Counted from the stretch's first letter, positions 6,289-13,030 are shown. The stretch: 18,825 nucleotides of DNA from Treponema sp. (GCA_031275035.1 JAISPH010000159.1:1-18825); one strand, 5' to 3'. Program-made: numbers and translations. Notes: a model not told the origin generated them from the sequence alone.

Positions 6289-7185
6289 CTATGCCCTAAT
6301 CGTACCGACCTGGAGGAAGCCCGCATTGAGGCCTCCGCAGCGGACGCCCTCGGCTACGGCTTCCCGCAGGCTCCGCCCGTCTCCCAGGGCCGCGGCAAGG
6401 CCCGCGGTAAAGGCGTCCCCGGAACCGGTGGTGTTGACCGTTTCCGCTGCGGGGGTAAAGGGATATTCGGCAAAGGTCTCCCCCTCCGCATACCAGACCG
6501 CTTCGGTCCCCCTGGTAAGAACCACGGCGCAGCGGTATTCCCTGCAGAGCTTGAGGCAAAGCTCCCGGACCTGTTCTTTTCCGGGAAGCCCGGCGGCGCC
6601 GGGGAAAAAGGTGGCGGCAAATTCCGCCAGATTCGGTTTTATCACATTGGGACCATGGGGAAGGCTTTTGAGGAGATCCTCTCCCCAGAGATCCAGCATC
6701 ACCCTCCGCCCCGCTTCCCTGGCCCGGCGTACCATGAATGGTACCAGTCCGCCGGAAAAGCCCCCGGCCTTGGTACCGGCGATCACCACTGTATCGCATC
6801 CGGGAAACAGTTCCTCATAGGCTTCCCGGAGCCGTTCTTCGGTTCCCGCCGCTACGGACGGGGTATTTTCAATCAGTTCGGTAACGCTGCCATCCCCTTC
6901 GTCGATGAGGGTATAGCAGAAGCGGATGGGGATTCCGCTTTCCACCCATTGCAGGGCTATCCCCTCCCGGCGGCTCATCTCCAAAAAAAGGGACTTGGTT
7001 TCTCCCCCAAGGACAGTGAGGTGCACGGCTTCCCTGCCAAGCTGAGAGAGCACCCGGCATACATTAAGGCCCTTGCCGGCAACGTCAAAGCGGTGCCGCC
7101 GGCTCCGGTTTACCGCATCTTTTGTTATAGAAGAAAAACAAATGATCTTTTGCAAAGTCGGGTTCATTGAAACAGTAAGGTACAT
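6289..7185 (-). CDS. PfkB-family sugar kinase (1-phosphofructokinase / tagatose-6-phosphate kinase-like)
   Basis: The 298-residue kinase has the ribokinase fold markers: an N-terminal AGKGLNV motif (37-43), KPNLAEF (183-189) and the anion-hole and catalytic segment TGSGDAF with Asp257. It groups by eye with the FruK/LacC/PfkB branch that phosphorylates hexose phosphates. At the N-terminal strand FruK and LacC carry NPA-x-D, with an Asp contacting the sugar; here the motif is NPTLQ, so the Asp is replaced by Gln and specificity may differ. No good ribosome-binding site precedes ATG 7185, and an inverted repeat (7180-7199) spans it. It probably belongs functionally with the sugar operon. A 2-keto-3-deoxy acid or ketohexose substrate are both possible. 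Confidence 0.8.
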   Translation of the reverse strand: MYLTVSMNPTLQKIICFSSITKDAVNRSRRHRFDVAGKGLNVCRVLSQLGREAVHLTVLGGETKSLFLEMSRREGIALQWVESGIPIRFCYTLIDEGDGSVTELIENTPSVAAGTEERLREAYEELFPGCDTVVIAGTKAGGFSGGLVPFMVRRAREAGRRVMLDLWGEDLLKSLPHGPNVIKPNLAEFAATFFPGAAGLPGKEQVRELCLKLCREYRCAVVLTRGTEAVWYAEGETFAEYPFTPAAETVNTTGSGDAFTAGLAAALGDGRSLREAVAEGVRCGGLNAGFLQVGTIRA

Positions 7186-7195
7186 GGATCATACT
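7166..7195 (+). promoter_or_regulatory. Candidate promoter for the dCMP deaminase
   Basis: TTGAAA (7166-7171) and CATACT (7190-7195) are 17 nt apart on the plus strand, inside the start region of the divergent kinase gene. It overlaps the 7180-7199 inverted repeat. The leader would be about 55 nt. Confidence 0.4.
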
Positions 7196-7199
7196 GTAC
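7180..7199. promoter_or_regulatory. Inverted repeat GTACA-N10-TGTAC
   Basis: Perfect 5-bp arms separated by 10 nt cover the kinase start codon and the -10 box of the divergent promoter. One helical turn between arm centres is typical of a dimeric repressor site. A second small repeat, GTATC-GGT-GATAC, follows at 7208-7220. Confidence 0.35.
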
Positions 7200-7256
7200 T
7201 AGGGAGGGTATCGGTGATACAATACGGCAGTCTCTGGTGCAGGCTGAAGAGGTGTG

Positions 7257-7748
7257 ATGGCTGAAACGGCATACCGGCGTCCAAGCTGGGACGAATATTT
7301 TATGGAAGTCTGCGATGCTATTTCAAAGCGGGCCACCTGCGACCGGGGGCGCTCAGGATGCGTCATTGCCAAGGATAATCAGCTTCTGGTAACGGGTTAT
7401 GTAGGGGCCCCTGCGGGGCTGCCCCACTGCGATGAGGCGGGACACCAGTTAAAGCAAATGGTCCACGAAGACGGCTCCGTTACCACCCACTGCGTCAGAA
7501 CGGTTCATGCGGAACAGAACGCCATCTGTCAGGCCGCAAAGCGGGGCATCGCCATAGCGGGGGCGACCCTCTACTGCCGCATGACGCCCTGCAGAACCTG
7601 CGCCATGCTCATCATAAACTGCGGCATAGTCAGGGTGGTCTGCCAGCGGCGCTATCATGACGCCGCCGATTCGGAAGCCATGTTTCAAAAAGCCGGTATA
7701 GCGCTGGAATATATTTACCAAGAGATCCAGCGCTACGAAAAACAGTAG
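7257..7748 (+). CDS. dCMP deaminase (cytidine/deoxycytidylate deaminase family)
   Basis: The 163-residue protein carries the zinc-deaminase motifs: HAE (His84, Ala85, Glu86; Glu is the proton shuttle) and PCRTC (Cys112, Cys115), plus GYVGAPAGLPHC, which is typical of ComEB/dCMP deaminases. It would convert dCMP to dUMP, feeding thymidylate synthesis. A histidine-containing insert (residues 60-80) precedes the active site, as in other dCMP deaminases. ATG 7257 is preferred to the adjacent GTG 7254; AAGAGG lies just upstream. It is probably a housekeeping gene unrelated to the sugar cluster. A strong hairpin terminator (7813-7847) follows after a repeat element. Confidence 0.85.
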   Translation: MAETAYRRPSWDEYFMEVCDAISKRATCDRGRSGCVIAKDNQLLVTGYVGAPAGLPHCDEAGHQLKQMVHEDGSVTTHCVRTVHAEQNAICQAAKRGIAIAGATLYCRMTPCRTCAMLIINCGIVRVVCQRRYHDAADSEAMFQKAGIALEYIYQEIQRYEKQ

Positions 7749-7749
7749 A

Positions 7750-7797
7750 GTTGTTAAGAAACTTCAGTTTCTGCCGGACCAAAGGTTCGCCAACAAC
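7750..7797. repeat. Compound palindromic element (repeat family 2)
   Basis: GTTGTT (7750-7755) and AACAAC near 7797 form outer arms around two hairpins: AGAAACT-TC-AGTTTCT (7757-7772) and CGGACC-AAA-GGTTCG. The first 19 nt match 197-215 on the opposite strand with one mismatch. Confidence 0.5.
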
Positions 7798-7812
7798 CGC
7801 TTAAAAACAACA

Positions 7813-7847
7813 AAAAACATGGATTTTTTAATGAAATCCATGTTTTT
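7813..7847. terminator. Bidirectional-type intrinsic terminator, 14-bp stem
   Basis: The left arm at 7813-7826 (AAAAACATGGATTT) is perfectly complementary to 7834-7847 (AAATCCATGTTTTT), with a 7-nt loop. A runs on one side and T runs on the other suit termination in both directions. It ends the deaminase transcript. It lies only 10 nt before the likely start of the chemoreceptor-like gene, so it could also limit entry to that gene. Confidence 0.65.
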
Positions 7848-7857
7848 GGGGAGACCT

Positions 7858-7879
7858 GTGCGGGACTTTAGTCCGAAAG
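7858..7879 (-). repeat. Repeat family 3, copy A (GGACT-AGTCC palindrome)
   Basis: Read on the minus strand, this segment (CGGACT...GCACAGGT, about 7854-7875) matches 9558-9579 on the plus strand at 19 of 22 positions. It covers the proposed start codon of the chemoreceptor-like gene. Confidence 0.45.
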
Positions 7880-9204
7880 AATCAACCGGGTTCTTGAATA
7901 AGTCCAGTGAAGCTCCGGCTCCCGGAAGCGCAGGTCCCTATTTTTTTATCCTTCCGCTGAGCGCCGCCCTGATCCTGGCGTTAAGCCTTATCCAGCTTCC
8001 CCTGGCCGGCGGCGGCGATCCGGCCCGGCTCCGCCTTGTCATTCTGGGGTTCGGGCTGATCAAGGTCCTGGCCGCCCTTCTGGGCATGGGCATACTTTTC
8101 CGGGGACTGGGCCGTTTCTCCCGTAAAGCGGATCTGCTCAGGCGCATGGTCCGCCCCCTGGAGGAAAAGAATTTCCGGGCCCTCGCCGCAATGCCGGAGG
8201 CGGACCCCAAAACGGGACTTTCGGAATTACGGGATTCCCTGGCCGCCCTGGGAAAGTTATTTGAACGCCTCCGTTCCCAGACTGAAACATGGACCGCAAG
8301 GAGAGAAGAGCTCGATTCGGAAAGCGCCGAAAAAAAAGCCGCCATTGAACATCTCGGAAGCGTTATTGAAGATGTAATCCGGCAGTTCTCTGAAATTGAG
8401 AAAACCGCCGGCCGGGCCGGAGAAGCCCTGAACGGCATTGAGGATTTTCTCGATTCCCTGAAGAATGAAACCGGAGGCCGGGTTCGTTTTATGGAACAGG
8501 CCGGAAGAGATCTCCGCGAAGCCGCCGCCATGACCGGTGCGGCGGCCTCCGGGCTTGACGAAAGTTCCGGCATGGCAAAAGCCCTGAAGAAAAAAATATC
8601 CGAAGGAGAAGACCTGGCTCTTGAGGTACGGGGCATCATAAAAAACATTTCCGGGGATGTGGAAAAGATCGCCGGATTTGCCGGACTTATCAACCAGATC
8701 TCGGAACAGACCAATCTTCTCTCCATGAACGCCGCCATCGAAAGCGCCCATGCGGGAGCCGCCGGAGCGGGATTCGCCGTAGTGGCGGATGAAATTAAAA
8801 AACTTGCCGAATCCGCCAGAGAAAATGCCCGGAGCATACAGGAAGAGCTGGCGGGGATAGCGGAAAAAACCAGGAATGCCCTCAATGCCAGTGAACGTTT
8901 TTCCCGCAGTTTTGGTGAAATAACCGGAGAGGCGCATCACTTTACCGGCGGCCTGGAGGATATCGCCGAAACTGCGGAAAAGATCAAAGCCCTGAACGGG
9001 AACATCGAAAGGGCAGCCGGGGAACAACTTGAAAACTGCCGGCGGATGGACCAGGACAGCGGAGACATCGCAGACCGCTGCCGGCGTTTTGAAAAAGCCC
9101 TGGATCTGATCCGTACCTTGACGGATCAGACCAGAACCGAAATAGGGGGAAATACATTCGGGGATCCGGGAGATCCTGGAAAAGATCAAAATGAACCGGG
9201 CTGA
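7858..9204 (+). CDS. Methyl-accepting-chemotaxis-like signalling protein without a sensor domain
   Basis: The 448-residue protein has two hydrophobic helices (about 28-48 and 58-83) joined by a loop of about 10 residues, so it has no periplasmic ligand domain. A coiled-coil region follows, then the highly conserved chemoreceptor hairpin tip (NQISEQTNLLSMNAAIES from residue 279, then GFAVVADEIKKLA), which contacts CheA and CheW. The usual AGExGxGF reads AGAAGAGF. No C-terminal CheR-binding pentapeptide is seen. The start is uncertain: an in-frame ATG at 7819 lies inside the terminator hairpin and lacks a ribosome-binding site, whereas GTG 7858 has GGGGAG (7848-7853). It may sense through the membrane or report internal signals. 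Confidence 0.8.
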   Translation: MRDFSPKESTGFLNKSSEAPAPGSAGPYFFILPLSAALILALSLIQLPLAGGGDPARLRLVILGFGLIKVLAALLGMGILFRGLGRFSRKADLLRRMVRPLEEKNFRALAAMPEADPKTGLSELRDSLAALGKLFERLRSQTETWTARREELDSESAEKKAAIEHLGSVIEDVIRQFSEIEKTAGRAGEALNGIEDFLDSLKNETGGRVRFMEQAGRDLREAAAMTGAAASGLDESSGMAKALKKKISEGEDLALEVRGIIKNISGDVEKIAGFAGLINQISEQTNLLSMNAAIESAHAGAAGAGFAVVADEIKKLAESARENARSIQEELAGIAEKTRNALNASERFSRSFGEITGEAHHFTGGLEDIAETAEKIKALNGNIERAAGEQLENCRRMDQDSGDIADRCRRFEKALDLIRTLTDQTRTEIGGNTFGDPGDPGKDQNEPG

Positions 9205-9526
9205 CTTTTTCGACGGTCTTGTCAATTCCCATGAACTGCGGAGCTTCTTCCCCCAAGCTTTTGCCGGAGAGGAAAGCGGGGAAATTCCCGGAAAAAAGGT
9301 CCCGCCCTCTTCCGGCGCAGGTACAACCGCCGCAGACCGCCAGGAGGAAACGGCGGGGGCGCCGTCAAACGCCGCGGAGACAAACGCTTTTAGAGCGTCA
9401 TCCGGAGCCCCCGCCGCGGAGCCTTCGCCGGAGACGCCGTTTCAGCCGCCGGCGGCCGGGACTGAAGCGGGCCCCTTGAACACACGGGGAGTAGCGGTCA
9501 AGCAGGCGCCCCGGATCATCTTTTGA
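9191..9526 (+). CDS. Small Ala/Pro-rich hypothetical protein
   Basis: The 111-residue frame starts with ATG inside the last codons of the chemoreceptor-like gene and overlaps it by 14 nt, suggesting translational coupling. I do not recognise it. Residues 1-26 (MNRADFFDGLVNSHELRSFF and following) look like a folded or helical module. Residues 30-100 are low complexity, rich in Ala, Pro, Glu, Gly and Thr, and probably disordered. There is no signal peptide and no membrane segment. It could be a small partner of the upstream signalling protein. The ribosome-binding site is weak, and GC-rich DNA can give such frames by chance, so reality is moderately supported by position only. Confidence 0.5.
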   Translation: MNRADFFDGLVNSHELRSFFPQAFAGEESGEIPGKKVPPSSGAGTTAADRQEETAGAPSNAAETNAFRASSGAPAAEPSPETPFQPPAAGTEAGPLNTRGVAVKQAPRIIF

Positions 9527-9556
9527 TGGACCCGTCCGGGAATCCGGTTGGTTCTC

Positions 9557-9572
9557 CCGGACTTTAGTCCGG
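9557..9572. repeat. Repeat family 3, copy B (perfect hairpin)
   Basis: CCGGACT-TT-AGTCCGG is a perfect 7-bp hairpin, followed by GCACAGGT which is also shared with copy A near 7858. It lies in the 66-bp convergent gap and has no T tract; it might still serve as a weak bidirectional end point. Confidence 0.55.
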
Positions 9573-9592
9573 CACAGGTTTCAGACAAGACG

Positions 9593-10543
9593 CTAATCAT
9601 GGATGATCCGGTATTTCAGGTAGATCTCTTCCAGGGTCCGCCACGGCCCCGGGGCGGCGATTTTTTTCCTAAAGGCCGCCGCATCCCGGCGATCCACATA
9701 AAAATCATAGATGACCCTGGGATCGCTGCTTCTTACAATGTTATAGGCCGGATGACTCCCCAGGTAGCTGTGTACTTCCTCGTATCCCACCGCGGAGATC
9801 CCAAAACGTTTCAGCCTGGACCGGACCGACACGATTTCCTCGTAGGAAAGGCCAAAGAGAAATTCCTCCAGAGCCCAGCGGGTATCGTCCTTTGAAGTCA
9901 TCTGCACCAGAAAGTCATCCCAGTCTTCCCCCATGTCAAGGGAAAGGCGTATCAATTCGCTGGACCCGTCCATGGTTCCGAAACTGGGAGGCGCTCCGTC
10001 CCTGGAAGCCCAAAGGGCTTCCAGCGCGGGCAGATGGCGGTGTGAACGGGGATCGGTTCCGCTGTCCCAGAGGGAAATTAAATCATGGGCCAGCCGTACC
10101 TTTACCTGTTCCGAAAAGGAGGATTCCCCCAGGCAGGAAAAGTAGACCTCCTCCGCCATGAGGGTACAGACAATGGAAAACAGCACCTCCCGCAGGGGCT
10201 TGTAAAAGGCCTCCTCCTGCTGAGTCAGAATGATCAGGAGGGCGAAGGCATGGTACTTGGCTATCAGGAAACTGCGGGCCGCCACAACCCTGGTGGGCAC
10301 ATGGAGCAAATGGGCCGAGGGGGCAAAATTGCAGAGGGACTGAACCAGCCTTGCCTCGTCCAGAATTTCACCCCGCAGAAGCTGGGCGTCCTTGACCGAA
10401 GGGTACTGAGAAATAGCCTCCCCCAGGCCGCGGAGACACTGGAAACGCTGATGGGCCAGGGCGCTTTCATCGGGACGGCTGGCGCTAAGATAGGCTTCAA
10501 CTTCTCCTACCAGATGTTCTTCGTTTTCTTTCAAAACCAGCAT
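9593..10543 (-). CDS. Uncharacterised helical protein, probably lineage-specific
   Basis: The 316-residue protein is not one I recognise. It reads as a mostly alpha-helical soluble protein with no signal peptide. One aliphatic stretch (around residues 90-125, FALLIILTQ and ILFSIVCTL) looks like a buried helix pair rather than a clear membrane span. The C-terminal third is rich in charged and aromatic residues (YDFYVDRRDAAAF, EIYLKYRII). I chose ATG 10543 over the upstream TTG 10576 because the promoter at 10582-10609 would start transcription at about 10575, too close for translation from 10576. It is convergent with the small protein gene and divergent from the ferredoxin gene. Function is unknown. 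Confidence 0.6.
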   Translation of the reverse strand: MLVLKENEEHLVGEVEAYLSASRPDESALAHQRFQCLRGLGEAISQYPSVKDAQLLRGEILDEARLVQSLCNFAPSAHLLHVPTRVVAARSFLIAKYHAFALLIILTQQEEAFYKPLREVLFSIVCTLMAEEVYFSCLGESSFSEQVKVRLAHDLISLWDSGTDPRSHRHLPALEALWASRDGAPPSFGTMDGSSELIRLSLDMGEDWDDFLVQMTSKDDTRWALEEFLFGLSYEEIVSVRSRLKRFGISAVGYEEVHSYLGSHPAYNIVRSSDPRVIYDFYVDRRDAAAFRKKIAAPGPWRTLEEIYLKYRIIHD

Positions 10544-10581
10544 GATGACACATTTTCCCCTGCATCCAGTACGCAAAACAT

Positions 10582-10609
10582 ACTATAACATTTATCCCCG
10601 TAGATCCAA
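10582..10609 (-). promoter_or_regulatory. Candidate promoter for the uncharacterised minus-strand gene
   Basis: On the minus strand TTGGAT (10604-10609) and TATAGT (10582-10587) are 16 nt apart; the -10 matches 5 of 6. The predicted start near 10575 supports the ATG at 10543. Confidence 0.4.
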
Positions 10610-10657
10610 TAAATCAAGAGCCGCCGCAGGTTTTTAAAACCCAAAACTTGAAATCCC

Positions 10658-10686
10658 TTGAACTATCTCCGGTTTTATAGTACTAT
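10658..10686 (+). promoter_or_regulatory. Promoter for the ferredoxin gene
   Basis: TTGAAC (10658-10663) and TACTAT (10681-10686) are 17 nt apart, giving a leader of about 25 nt with AGAGAGG (10705-10711) as ribosome-binding site. Confidence 0.5.
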
Positions 10687-10718
10687 GTAAATACCAAAGA
10701 ATATAGAGAGGTATTGGT

Positions 10719-10889
10719 ATGGCTTATAAAATCAGTGACGCATGTATCAACTGCGGTTCCTGTGACAATGAGTGTCCCGTGGAGGCGATATCCGAAAAAG
10801 ATAACGCCCGGTGGATCGATCCTGCTAAATGCCAGGACTGCGGCGCCTGCGCCGGGGTCTGCCCTACCGAAGCTATTTCGGCCGAGTAA
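10719..10889 (+). CDS. 2[4Fe-4S] ferredoxin, 56 residues
   Basis: A short frame from ATG 10719 to TAA 10887-10889 encodes a clostridial-type bacterial ferredoxin. It has two cysteine sets: CINCGSCDNECP (Cys9, 12, 15, 19) and CQDCGACAGVCP (Cys38, 41, 44, 48). Each has the CxxCxxCxxxCP pattern that binds one [4Fe-4S] cluster. The length (56) is typical. Such proteins carry low-potential electrons in the cytoplasm of anaerobes, for pyruvate:ferredoxin oxidoreductase, hydrogenase and similar enzymes. It has its own promoter (10658-10686), a good ribosome-binding site and a strong terminator (10908-10938), so it is a single-gene transcript. No partner enzyme is adjacent. The family is certain; the partner is unknown. 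Confidence 0.95.
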   Translation: MAYKISDACINCGSCDNECPVEAISEKDNARWIDPAKCQDCGACAGVCPTEAISAE

Positions 10890-10907
10890 GGCGGAAGGGA
10901 GATCTTC

Positions 10908-10938
10908 AAAAAGGCAAGGGATGGGCCCTTGCCTTTTT
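10908..10938. terminator. Intrinsic terminator after the ferredoxin gene
   Basis: AAAAAGGCAAGGG (10908-10920) pairs perfectly with CCCTTGCCTTTTT (10926-10938) around a 5-nt loop. It begins 18 nt after the stop codon. The repeat of family 1 starts inside its T tract. Confidence 0.85.
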
Positions 10939-11003
10939 TATTCGCAGGCGGGTTTAATACCCGGGAATCCGCCTTTCGGCGGGGGAGCTTCTGGGGCGGG
11001 ACC
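10938..11003. repeat. Intergenic repeat family 1, copy 3
   Basis: TTATTCG...GGTTTAATACCC (10938-10962) matches 13218-13243 with a 1-nt gap. The following 43 nt (10961-11003, CCGGGAATCCGCC and on) match 13304-13346 with about eight differences. The two parts are adjacent here but about 60 nt apart in the second copy. Confidence 0.6.
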
Positions 11004-11114
11004 GGTTTGTATCAAGGGGGCTGTCATTCCGCAGATTTACGGGTCCGGCGCTTGTTTCGGATCAAGAATACGCCCCCTCTCCCCGGGCGGAAAGAGCCGC
11101 ATTGAAGGGCGTCC

Positions 11115-12056
11115 TTGAACAGGACCGGCGCAGCGCTGACGCTGCTGGCGCTTCAAAGCCTTGTCCCTCTCTCCGGGACGGCCCAGGATACGGAGAGCCG
11201 GTATCCCCTCATCATCAGACTGGACAGCCGGGATACCGCCTTTAGGCAGTACCAGGCCGATGTGGAACGGGCCCGGCGCCGGCTCTTCAGCCAGGAGCGG
11301 AACGGGGAGGAGCCGGAAAATCTGGCCGAAGATCTTACCGTCTACGCCTATACCGCAGAAGCCGGGGACGATATCTTCGGCCTGGCGGCACGGTGCAATA
11401 TCCCCTACTCGTCCCTGGCCACGGTAAACAGGCTGGCCCATCCCTCCTCCCTTGCCCGGGGGAGCGTCCTGCTCCTCCCTTCGGCGCCGGGGGTTTTTAT
11501 CCCCGAAACCCCGGAAACGGATCTGGAGCGGATCATGGGCGCCGCCAGGGGAGACCGGGGGATCATCCTGAGCTTTACCCGGAACGGCCGCAGGGAACGG
11601 TTCCGCTTTATTCCCGGGGCGGACTTTACCCCTACGGAACGGGCCTTTTTTTTGAACACGGCCTTCCGGTTTCCCCTGCGCAACTACCGGATCACCAGCA
11701 ATTTCGGGATGCGGATCAGCCCCATCACGGGGACGCCCCGTATGCACGAAGGACTGGATCTGGCCGCCCCGGAGGGAACCGAAGTATACGCCGCCAGGGA
11801 GGGCATTGTTACCGACCTGGGGGAAGATCCCATTTATGGAAAGTACGTCGTCATCCGGCACGGGGAAAACTGGGTAAGCCTCTACGGCCACCTTTCGGTT
11901 ATCAGCGCCAACTTGCGAAGCGCCGTCCGATCGGGTACTCTTATAGGGAAAGTTGGATCCACCGGACAGTCTACAGGACCCCATTTGCATTTTGAACTGC
12001 GGCAGAACGGCAGAGCTCAGGACCCGGGGAGATTTCTTTTCAGGGAACGGCCATGA
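11115..12056 (+). CDS. Secreted LysM/M23 peptidoglycan endopeptidase
   Basis: The 313-residue protein starts at TTG 11115 (GAAGGG 5 nt upstream) with a signal peptide (residues 1-23, ending SGTAQ). A LysM-like peptidoglycan-binding module lies at about residues 75-120 (YTAEAGDDIFGLA...VNRLAHPSSL...GSVLLLP). The C-terminal M23 domain (about 190-305) keeps all zinc and catalytic residues: His211 and Asp215 (HEGLD), His259 (YGH), His290 and His292 (HLHFE). It would cut peptide cross-bridges in the periplasm for cell growth or division. Its stop overlaps the next ATG by 4 nt, so the two form an operon. No clear promoter was found; the TTG start suggests modest expression. Confidence 0.85.
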   Translation: MNRTGAALTLLALQSLVPLSGTAQDTESRYPLIIRLDSRDTAFRQYQADVERARRRLFSQERNGEEPENLAEDLTVYAYTAEAGDDIFGLAARCNIPYSSLATVNRLAHPSSLARGSVLLLPSAPGVFIPETPETDLERIMGAARGDRGIILSFTRNGRRERFRFIPGADFTPTERAFFLNTAFRFPLRNYRITSNFGMRISPITGTPRMHEGLDLAAPEGTEVYAAREGIVTDLGEDPIYGKYVVIRHGENWVSLYGHLSVISANLRSAVRSGTLIGKVGSTGQSTGPHLHFELRQNGRAQDPGRFLFRERP

Positions 12057-13030
12057 AACGCTGCGGATTTTTCTTGTTATTCCTTTTCAGTTTTCTGTCC
12101 CTCTACGGGGAAAACCTCCATTTGAATATTACCGGGGATCTGGAGATCTCCGTGGAAAATACCGGGGGAGCCTCGATTTCCCTTTCCCACAACGATGCGG
12201 TGATCATTCGCCTTGACGAGGAGGTACGTTTCTTCCGGGGGGTGGAGCTGGAACTGACCGCCCCCCAGGCCTACCTGGCCCACCGGGGCAGCCTGGCGGT
12301 GGCGATCTACGGAGAGCTGGACCGGATTCCCGAAACGGGCGCCGCCGATATCCAGGGCAGGCCCCTCGTCTCGGAACCCATGCCGAATAAAATTCAAACC
12401 ATCTACCAGTTTCCCCTGCGGGTTAACCACGGCCTCCGTTCAACCCCCTATGTATCGATCCCTGCGGAGCTTATTCCCCCTTCGGCTTTCCCCATCATTT
12501 TCAAGCTGAATCCGGCGGTCAACACCCTGAGCGAAGAAGTGGAAACCATGCGCTTCCGCTTAAACGCCAAGCCCATTCTGAGCGACGAAGGAGGGGTCAG
12601 GATACATCCCCGGTATCCTGAACAGCTTCCCAACAGACCCCTGGCGGTTTACATTGACAACGAACTGATCGACAAACCCCAGGAGGAACGGCTCCTCCGG
12701 GAGGGGGAACATCATTTGATGATACTTTCCAACGATTACCGTACCGAAAGCCGCCGTTTTCTGGTAGAAAGGGGAAAGATCAGCGACTTAACCATTGATC
12801 TCCGGGACGCCACCCCCCTGGTGCTCTTTGAGGCCCCCGAAAATTCCCGCATTTACTTTGACGGCGTTCAACTGGAGAATTTCAGGCGGCCCTATCCGGC
12901 GGAACCCGGCGTACACGAGGTTAAATTTCAGATAAGCGATTATGCCATCGTTAAGTCCATCAAGCTGCAGAAGGGCCGTACCTACCGGATTGCCCTGACG
13001 GTGGATCTTAACTTTGAGGAGAGCGAATAG
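12053..13030 (+). CDS. Secreted PEGA-like surface or periplasmic protein
   Basis: The 325-residue protein has a signal peptide (MKRCGFFLLFLFSFLSLYGE, cut near residue 20) and no further membrane helix. It is mainly beta-rich. The C-terminal part, about residues 255-318 (IYFDGVQLENFRRPYPAEPG, then HEVKFQISDY), resembles a PEGA-type repeat, a beta domain common in exported proteins. The middle part (about 20-250) is not recognised. The start overlaps the stop of the M23 endopeptidase (ATGA, 12053-12056), so co-translation is likely. It may anchor, guide or regulate the peptidase at the cell wall; this is an inference from gene order only. The single cysteine (residue 4) is inside the signal peptide and not a lipobox. 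Confidence 0.7.
   Translation: MKRCGFFLLFLFSFLSLYGENLHLNITGDLEISVENTGGASISLSHNDAVIIRLDEEVRFFRGVELELTAPQAYLAHRGSLAVAIYGELDRIPETGAADIQGRPLVSEPMPNKIQTIYQFPLRVNHGLRSTPYVSIPAELIPPSAFPIIFKLNPAVNTLSEEVETMRFRLNAKPILSDEGGVRIHPRYPEQLPNRPLAVYIDNELIDKPQEERLLREGEHHLMILSNDYRTESRRFLVERGKISDLTIDLRDATPLVLFEAPENSRIYFDGVQLENFRRPYPAEPGVHEVKFQISDYAIVKSIKLQKGRTYRIALTVDLNFEESE

Noticed and set aside
7819..7857. ATG 7819 as start of the chemoreceptor-like gene
   Set aside because: It lies in the arm of a 14-bp terminator-like stem and has no ribosome-binding site; GTG 7858 has one.
8257..9225. Long minus-strand frames (also 7938-8885) opposite the chemoreceptor-like gene
   Set aside because: Both are opposite the conserved chemoreceptor hairpin; their compositions (Phe/Gly-rich, or Ser/Arg-rich) reflect the complementary codons.
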